This document shows positions 58,663-64,000 of a stretch of 64,000 nucleotides of DNA, in pieces. The notes beneath the pieces were generated by a model that searched no databases, was not told the DNA's origin, and was given only the letters and a program-made list of their open reading frames with translations. Every line of letters begins with the position of its first letter. The first letter of the stretch is position 1. Made by a program: the position numbers and the translations under genes. Source of the DNA: Jaenimonas drosophilae. Taxonomy: Eukaryota > Euglenozoa > Kinetoplastea > Trypanosomatida > Trypanosomatidae. The DNA lies in NCBI GenBank assembly GCA_030849065.1, contig JASAON010001623.1, positions 45,446 through 109,445 of the forward strand, given 5' to 3'.

Positions 58663-61600
58663 TCAATCCTGATATCCGTAGTGACGAACCGAAGTTGTGC
58701 CACGGCGTACCACGATGGGTCGAGTGGCTGCCCCACTCCCTGGGGAGGGAGAAGCAGATGATGATGATGGTGCCTGCGGCTTCGTGGAGTTGCTGCGAAG
58801 TCGAGCCTGCATCGATTCAATCTCGTCGTCCAGCTCCGCATGACGCTGGTGATTTCTGGATTGAGCTGGCTTGGGGCGATTAACGGAGGGTGACTCCAAC
58901 GTTGGTGCCGCGCTTGCACTGCGGCTCTTGTTCAGGCCACTGGGCGACGGCGGATGGCCGCGCATGGATCGAGTGTTGGCATCCCCACTCGTTGTGGGAA
59001 GTGGCATGGAGTGCTCAGTTCGCCGTTGATCAAGCAACGCCAGGGCAGCCGCGGCAAGCAGCTCCGTGTTGTTGGAACCGCTTTGTGCTGGGCCGCCGGC
59101 GTTAGATTCAATCGGGGGGTCTCTGGTCGACGCAGCTGTTCGACTGTCTCGAACAGGGGCGGCTGAGCGAAACGCTTCTCGCAGTTGAGCCTTGAGCATG
59201 GAGTTCAAATCCAGCAGGGATTGCTTCTCTCTTGCCAGAGCAGCAGCATCCTGACGGGCCACGTCAGCCTCATGACGGAGCTGGTCTCGCTCACGGAGAA
59301 GCAGACGAAGCTGGTGCTCCAGCTGAAGACACTTGCGGCGCCAAACCTCTGCCTCCTGTACCATGTAGGCAGCGTCGGGTTGAGTCTCTGGGAGGTCGAC
59401 TGGAGCATTGTTGGCCTTCGGGCTGGCACCCCGCACGCGCTGCGTACCATGGGAGGCGAGCGGTGTACGTGAGTTGTCCTCAGCGCTTGAGCACGTCTCC
59501 GACGAATCTTCGCAGCGGGAATGGGGGCGTGGCTTCTTGTCCTTGTCAGTCTTTGCACGGCGCAGCAATCCTTCGTATGCCCGTCGCATGGAGGTGAGCT
59601 CTGCTCGCAATTCAAGAATTGCCTCATTGGTGTTGGCGTTGTTGGTGGTGGTATCACTCCCACCAGGAGCCTCCAGTCGTGGAATGGCGCCAGGCAACCT
59701 TCCAGCTTGTAGTAGCTCCATTTGAGCTCTAGATAGATCGTCCTCCTTCGCCCGTAGGCTGTCCTTCAAACGATCACAATCCGCTCGGCAGGTGAGTAGC
59801 TCCTGCTGGAGTGCCTGAACCTTTTGCTGTGTCTCCTTTGCTGACTTCAACACCGGATCATTCTGCAGCTCCATGGTGAAGTTGGATACTTGCAGCCGGA
59901 TCTCTTCATTGGTACGCTGAAGATCCACCACCTGCCTCTCCAGACTCTCCTTGTCATACCGAAGCCCGCAAATGAGATGCTCCTGTGCGTTGTGATCTCG
60001 CATGAGTTGATACTGTTCATCCAAGGTGCGTCGTGCTGCTTCACTCGCATGGAGCTCGCGGCTTAGGCGGGCAGTTTCCGTCTGAAATCGCTCTTGTGAC
60101 TCAAAGTTTTTGCGGGTCATCCGCTCGACTTCTCCCCTAGACTCCTGCAATGCCTGCTGTAGCTCCATCACGCGTGCCTCCAGGGTCGTCACATCCGAAC
60201 GTGCCTTGGTTGCTGTGTGTGACTCGTCATCCATTCGTCGCTGTACCTCCTTCATTAGTCGCGCAATCTCTAACTTTTGATTGCTTGACTGCATCTCGAT
60301 ACTCTCGCGGAGTTGTCGCTCCTTGCGGAGATCATCTTCGGCATTGGTCAAGCGGCTCTCTAGCTTGTTCTTCTCTTCATTGTATGTTTGGATGGCTAAC
60401 TGCTGCGTTCTTTCGCTATCATGCAACCGGCCCTCCACATCCTTAAGCCGCGACCGTAACGCAGTGCACTGGTCTTGCAGACCACTAACCTCTTCACCAT
60501 GACGGTGCTCCTCTTGCGCTTGGTGCGACGCTAGGCGCTGAATACGCTGTTGTGCGTCAGTGAGTTCGGCATGGATGGCCGTCTTCTCCATCTCTGCCCG
60601 CGTACACTTCTGAGACTCCTCTCGAATAGCATTTTCAGCAATAGCCAGACTTCGGTCAAGCTGTTCCTGGCATACAGAGAGCTTAGCTTCTAGTTCACGA
60701 ACCCGCTGCTCGTACTCCTCAATCGACGATCGAAGTCGCATTTCACTTGCTCGAGACTCCTCCTGTCGCAACTCCAAAGCGCGCTCCCGTTGTTGGGCCT
60801 GATTCTCACGCTGCTGGAGGGATTCGCGGGCGTCACGCAGCTGATTCTGTACCAACTCAAGCTCCGCCTGTAGCTTCTGATACTGATGCTGGTGTTTGGC
60901 TTGCAGCTCCGCACTCTTGTTCAGCCGATCCTCGACCTCTGTCTTGCCACTCTGCGCCTCGCGAAGTGAATTCAGATAGTGTGCGTGGTTCGTCTGGATG
61001 TCCTCCTCGCACGCTGCCTCTCGGGCCTTGAGTGACTCCATCAAGTGTCTCTCCTTCACGGCATGTTCTTTTTGGATGTTCGCAATAGACGACTCTCGCT
61101 CCATCTCCACATCTCTAACACGCTGTCGAAGAGATAAGACCTCTGCCTCCACGGAGGCACATTGACTACTCAGGGTGTCCCTCTCAGCAGTAGTGGCTTT
61201 CAGTTCACGATATAGGCGCTGAAGCTGTGCAGATGCTTCATCCAAGGCGGCGTCTCGTTCCGTAATGAGGTTGTAGTTGAACTGGTAGTCGTCCTCCAGC
61301 GACCGTAGCCGACCCTGGAGACGGGCCATCTCCTCCTCCTTGTCCTCTACCATTTGTTCCAGCGAACTGAGTCGAGACTGCACCGCAGCCTGGAGCTCGT
61401 ACTGCTTCCGCTCAATGGAGGTCGAGTAGTCAGTAGCATCACCCTCTCGTATAGTGCCAGCGGACCGAGTGGGGGCCTGACCCATGCGTGACGATTCCCC
61501 CATTGGGTATCTATGTCCAAGGGAATCCACTCCCGATAGTGGAGTGGGTGGGAGGCCCATGTGGCGAGCACCTACTTCTATGGTTTTTGGGCCTGTATTG

Positions 61601-61806
61601 GTCCTGCTGGGAATATAGGGTGAAGTTCCCTGTAGCCCTGAGTGGCTCTGGTAGATGGACGGGGAGTTGCTGTTGCCTGCCCTCGAAGGATTCGGTACAG
61701 CTCCATCCGTCGAATCTCCACGTGGGGGATCAGCAGACGTGGAAGTGGTCCCTGTAGGATGGTGCGTGTTGGAAGAACCCAACGGTTGGCCGGCCTCTGG
61801 GTTCAT
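58663..61806 (-). CDS. Coiled-coil protein, possibly basal body or cytoskeletal
   Basis: From the ATG at 61806 the protein has 1047 residues. Residues about 140-780 form a nearly continuous coiled coil, rich in Glu/Arg/Gln/Leu, and a second short coil lies at about 850-920. The N-terminal 120 residues are Ser/Thr/Pro/Gly-rich, and the C terminus is a polar tail with Ser/Pro runs ending RHYGYQD. It has no recognised motor, kinase or membrane domain. Long coiled coils of this type are typical of basal body, flagellar or cytoskeletal proteins. The frame is open to 62031, but the extension is a hydrophobic Phe-rich stretch and lies upstream of a strong splice acceptor at 61881-61910; 61806 is the first ATG after it. 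Confidence 0.75.
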   Translation of the reverse strand: MNPEAGQPLGSSNTHHPTGTTSTSADPPRGDSTDGAVPNPSRAGNSNSPSIYQSHSGLQGTSPYIPSRTNTGPKTIEVGARHMGLPPTPLSGVDSLGHRYPMGESSRMGQAPTRSAGTIREGDATDYSTSIERKQYELQAAVQSRLSSLEQMVEDKEEEMARLQGRLRSLEDDYQFNYNLITERDAALDEASAQLQRLYRELKATTAERDTLSSQCASVEAEVLSLRQRVRDVEMERESSIANIQKEHAVKERHLMESLKAREAACEEDIQTNHAHYLNSLREAQSGKTEVEDRLNKSAELQAKHQHQYQKLQAELELVQNQLRDARESLQQRENQAQQRERALELRQEESRASEMRLRSSIEEYEQRVRELEAKLSVCQEQLDRSLAIAENAIREESQKCTRAEMEKTAIHAELTDAQQRIQRLASHQAQEEHRHGEEVSGLQDQCTALRSRLKDVEGRLHDSERTQQLAIQTYNEEKNKLESRLTNAEDDLRKERQLRESIEMQSSNQKLEIARLMKEVQRRMDDESHTATKARSDVTTLEARVMELQQALQESRGEVERMTRKNFESQERFQTETARLSRELHASEAARRTLDEQYQLMRDHNAQEHLICGLRYDKESLERQVVDLQRTNEEIRLQVSNFTMELQNDPVLKSAKETQQKVQALQQELLTCRADCDRLKDSLRAKEDDLSRAQMELLQAGRLPGAIPRLEAPGGSDTTTNNANTNEAILELRAELTSMRRAYEGLLRRAKTDKDKKPRPHSRCEDSSETCSSAEDNSRTPLASHGTQRVRGASPKANNAPVDLPETQPDAAYMVQEAEVWRRKCLQLEHQLRLLLRERDQLRHEADVARQDAAALAREKQSLLDLNSMLKAQLREAFRSAAPVRDSRTAASTRDPPIESNAGGPAQSGSNNTELLAAAALALLDQRRTEHSMPLPTTSGDANTRSMRGHPPSPSGLNKSRSASAAPTLESPSVNRPKPAQSRNHQRHAELDDEIESMQARLRSNSTKPQAPSSSSASPSPGSGAATRPIVVRRGTTSVRHYGYQD

Positions 61807-62174
61807 TCCGATTTGAAACACCAAGTTGGCTCTAACCGTCACGTCAGTCCTTTGGGGGAACACAACAGACGTTGTGCTCTCTAGAGTGGAAAAGTAGGAG
61901 AAAAAAAAAGAAGCAATATAGAAGATGTACGTTGTTGATGGTGTGAAACGGGGTAGCAATGCAGCAGATCCAGCGAAAAAGAAAACGAGCCAAAAAAAAA
62001 AACTGAAGATGTTTTGCAGCAGCGCAAGCACTTACACATGGATATCAAAATTACCCTTGTAGCAGGCAAAGGACTGTGTTCGCTGTATCACAGTCACTGC
62101 GAACTGCAAAAGAGCGGTGTTTGAGAGGGAGGGGGCCGATTTGGGTATGAATCAAGGGCGTTCGTATAGACTTC
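61807..62174. other. Intergenic region
   Basis: A 368-base gap containing the splice-acceptor tract at 61881-61910, an A-run near 61993 and otherwise mixed sequence. No gene seen. Confidence 0.5.
61881..61910 (-). promoter_or_regulatory. Probable trans-splice acceptor for the 1047-residue coiled-coil gene
   Basis: On the minus strand a T-run and CT-rich tract (CTCCTACTTTTCCACTCTAG) end in AG at 61882-61881. It gives a 5' UTR of about 74 bases before the ATG at 61806 and excludes the hydrophobic upstream extension of the open frame. Confidence 0.6.
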
Positions 62175-62864
62175 TCAGCAGCAGCCGAGTCCGAGGGTGC
62201 GTGCGTTTTGGCCGTTGCCATCGGTTGGGCCGTCCAGTGTGGCTGGGCCTCCATTCCGCAATTGGTTTGGGGCAGCCGTGGCAGAGCTCTTTGCCAGCCC
62301 CTTTTCTAGCAACGTCTTCCCCAGTTCCGTAAAGAGCTCCTCCACATTGACGTTGTCTTTGGCCGAGGTCTCCATGTGTCCGAGAAGATCGCTTTGGGTA
62401 GCCATCGCTGCTGCATCCTCCCGCTTTACCTGACGAAGTAATTCCAAATCCATCTTGTTGCCTACTAAGAAGATCTGCAAAGAAGCATCACCGTTGGCTC
62501 GGAGTTCTTCAATCCACTGGTGAGCACGTCCTAGGCTCTCGTTGGAGGTGATATCATAGACCACTAGAGCACCGAGCGCACCTCGGTAGTACATAGGGGC
62601 AAGTGAACTGTACCGCTCCTGGCCCGCTGTATCCCAAATCTCGAACTTCAGCAGGCGGTTTCCGCCTCCTGCGGCGTGTGGTATCATCATGGTTCGCGTG
62701 AGGTAGGCAGCTCCAATGGTTGTTTCCTGGTTTTGACGGAATTCATCGCTGCAGAATCGTAGTGCAATAGAGCTTTTGCCAACATCAGATTCGCCAAGAA
62801 TGACGATTTTTGAGCTGAACACTTCAGCACCACGGCGAGAAGTAACGCTGGGTGTGTTGCTCAT
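62175..62864 (-). CDS. RAB5: Rab5-family small GTPase
   Basis: This 229-residue GTPase has the P-loop GESDVGKS (24-31), switch I ending in TTIGAAYLT (48-56), switch II WDTAGQERYSSLAPMYYRG (77-95), NKMD (136-139) and ETSAK (165-169). The sequence around switch I and switch II is closest to Rab5, the early-endosome Rab. The C-terminal GLGCC is a double-Cys geranylgeranylation motif. An insertion between the switches (PHAAGGGNR, about 62-70) lengthens the interswitch hairpin compared with animal Rab5. The open frame reaches 63029, but the extension is hydrophobic and sits upstream of a clear splice acceptor at 62918; the first ATG after it is 62864. Trypanosomatids have two Rab5 isoforms; which one this is cannot be told. 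Confidence 0.9.
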   Translation of the reverse strand: MSNTPSVTSRRGAEVFSSKIVILGESDVGKSSIALRFCSDEFRQNQETTIGAAYLTRTMMIPHAAGGGNRLLKFEIWDTAGQERYSSLAPMYYRGALGALVVYDITSNESLGRAHQWIEELRANGDASLQIFLVGNKMDLELLRQVKREDAAAMATQSDLLGHMETSAKDNVNVEELFTELGKTLLEKGLAKSSATAAPNQLRNGGPATLDGPTDGNGQNARTLGLGCC

Positions 62865-63368
62865 TGACACTATCAATGGCAAGAAAACGGTCGACGGAGT
62901 AAGCAATGAAATAGGGGCTGAAAAAGAGCAGTAACGAATCAATGGCTGTAACCCCAGATCTGGTGAGCTTCGTGAGGATGATGCTTCCGCTCTAACAGGT
63001 AGAAAAAAAGGAAAGGACAGAAACAACAAGAAGCAAAGGCAGCATACAAACTGTCAATAAAAAATAATCTCATATGAAATTGCACAGACAGAGTCACATG
63101 TTACCTCCGTATTAATTGGCAGTAATCTGATGCCGTTTGGTTTTGAGTTGTTGGCTTTCACCAGAGCATACCAACTGGTGGCTGCGCAGAGAATCAACTT
63201 CACATCGCAACAACATCCAGTGGCGGAACGCCTCGGTTGGAGGTAGGCACCCCAACCTGAAGCTGGGAGGGGCGCATTGATGTGCCATCCCACAGCACAT
63301 CACTACTCACAACAGTAGTGAGAGAGAACAAGAGAGTCATGCCCTTCGCTCATCACAATCCACTACCA
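62865..63368. other. Intergenic region
   Basis: A 504-base gap holding the Rab5 splice acceptor and the 3' UTR of the AN1 zinc-finger gene. Mixed sequence, no long microsatellites. Minus-strand open frames of 60-80 codons here have no domain-like features. Confidence 0.5.
62918..62931 (-). promoter_or_regulatory. Probable trans-splice acceptor for the Rab5 gene
   Basis: The minus strand reads CTGCTCTTTTTCAG with the AG at 62919-62918, about 53 bases before the ATG at 62864. It excludes the upstream in-frame extension of the open frame to 63029. Confidence 0.65.
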
Positions 63369-64000
63369 TCAGAGGCACACGCAAGAATCTGATGACTTGG
63401 TATCGCTCTGAAGGGTATTGTTGGTATTTTCTTGAACCTGAATGAGGGCTTTGAGGGCCTCCGATGGCAGTGTTGAGAAGTGAGACACGAAGATTACCCC
63501 ACGAGGAGCTGTTGAGAGAGGCGTTTTGGACACGATGGTAGACAACGGTGTTGGCGTGACCATTGTTGCGTTTGTACATGGCACAGGAACAACATGAACA
63601 TTCCAGGAAACACCACGGTTTGCCCTCACATCAGGGCTTAGCTTTGTGCATTCCTCCAGGACGAGGTCAAGGACACGACCCAACGACAGCGTGCGCTTCA
63701 GATGCATAAAGAATGGTTGGATGGGCTGAAGCTTCTGGCCCTTTGCATCTTTGGATGGGTTGACGGGTACCAAGAAGCAGATCAATGCTGTGATACTGTC
63801 TTGGGGTGATTCCGTCATCTTTCCAAACGCTGTCTCTGGTTGATTCAGTGGGTTCGACAAGAGGTCTCCATATGTCTGCGAACCGCGCAGCGATGCTGCC
63901 TTCTGCTTCTCAGTATTTGAGCTGGGGGAGCCCGAGGTAGTGCGGTGGGCCAGACGCTCACAGCGGTGTTGCGACGGAAGCCGGTGATCCAAGCAGAAGG
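63369..64000 (-). CDS. AN1-type zinc-finger protein (5' end outside window)
   Basis: Only the C-terminal part is present; the frame stays open through the right edge. The first codons seen read FCLDHRLPSQHRC, the end of an AN1 zinc finger (C-X2-H-X5-H-X-C), so the gene continues beyond the window. After a polar linker, residues about 65-120 of the visible part (ITALICFLVPV...LKRTLSLGRVLDLVLEEC) look like a ubiquitin-like region resembling the C terminus of ZFAND1. ZFAND1 works with p97/VCP at stress granules; that role is only an analogy. The C-terminal four residues, CVCL, fit a CaaX prenylation box (Leu favours geranylgeranyl), which would attach the protein to membranes. A codon that looks like a start at 63992 is TTG and should not be taken as one. 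Confidence 0.72.
   Translation of the reverse strand, partial: FCLDHRLPSQHRCERLAHRTTSGSPSSNTEKQKAASLRGSQTYGDLLSNPLNQPETAFGKMTESPQDSITALICFLVPVNPSKDAKGQKLQPIQPFFMHLKRTLSLGRVLDLVLEECTKLSPDVRANRGVSWNVHVVPVPCTNATMVTPTPLSTIVSKTPLSTAPRGVIFVSHFSTLPSEALKALIQVQENTNNTLQSDTKSSDSCVCL

Noticed and set aside
61807..62031. 75-residue hydrophobic N-terminal extension of the 1047-residue coiled-coil protein
   Set aside because: It looks like a signal peptide at first but sits upstream of a strong pyrimidine-AG acceptor (61881), so it should not be in the mRNA.
62865..63029. 55-residue extension of Rab5
   Set aside because: Upstream of the acceptor at 62918, and no Rab5 carries such a hydrophobic N terminus.

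Overview
The window looks like nuclear DNA from a kinetoplastid protist, most likely a trypanosomatid. All 20 protein-coding genes I can support lie on the minus strand, one after another. No intron is needed to read any of them, and several are preceded on the sense strand by a pyrimidine tract and an AG, the arrangement expected for spliced-leader trans-splicing within a polycistronic unit. The gene content fits: a prolyl-tRNA synthetase with an N-terminal YbaK editing domain, a TRF-like telobox protein, CCCH zinc fingers, a dynein-arm assembly factor (so a motile flagellum) and several mitochondrial factors. From memory, and unverified, the left-hand order (CCCH protein, phosphocholine cytidylyltransferase, two further genes, mitochondrial carrier, TRF) follows T. 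brucei chromosome 10 and L. major chromosome 18. I cannot name the species.

Layout in window coordinates; transcription runs right to left. 1.5-3.7 kb: CCCH zinc-finger protein. 6.8-8.5 kb: cytidylyltransferase fused to a degenerate CDP-alcohol phosphotransferase domain. 11.5-15.7 kb: 1399-residue protein with apparently four papain/phytochelatin-synthase-like domains. 16.4-18.5 kb: NAA60-like acetyltransferase with a C-terminal membrane anchor. 20.6-21.5 kb: oxoglutarate/malate-type carrier. 21.9-23.4 kb: TRF-like protein. 23.7-25.9 kb: Kintoun/DNAAF2. 26.4-33.8 kb: 2470-residue beta-helix protein. 34.5-36.0 kb: SET methyltransferase. 36.5-40.4 kb: protein with a UBC-like domain lacking the catalytic motif. 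42.4-44.9 kb: prolyl-tRNA synthetase. 45.5-46.4 kb: SDHAF1-like LYR protein. 46.7-49.8 kb: unknown, probably mitochondrial. 50.1-53.0 kb: coiled-coil protein. 53.7-54.4 kb: triple CX9C protein. 54.9-55.2 kb: small two-helix membrane protein. 57.2-58.3 kb: myristoylated RING E3. 58.7-61.8 kb: second coiled-coil protein. 62.2-62.9 kb: Rab5. 63.4 kb to the right edge: 3' part of an AN1 zinc-finger gene.

The genes do not form one pathway, as is usual in kinetoplastid units. Themes are mitochondrial biogenesis (carrier, SDHAF1-like factor, CX9C protein, ProRS, unknown mitochondrial protein), flagellum and cytoskeleton (Kintoun, coiled coils), ubiquitin and trafficking (RING, UBC-like, Rab5, AN1) and lipid synthesis (cytidylyltransferase). 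Intergenic DNA left of about 50 kb is long and full of GT, TTG and GAT microsatellites; right of about 50 kb these are scarce. No tRNA, rRNA, CRISPR array or transposon was recognised. The most unusual items are the four-domain pseudo-peptidase-like protein, the cytidylyltransferase fusion whose phosphotransferase motif has lost three of four aspartates, and the two-start layout of the ProRS gene. Several open frames extend 5' only through TTG or GTG codons; I moved those starts to the first supported ATG and say so in the entries.
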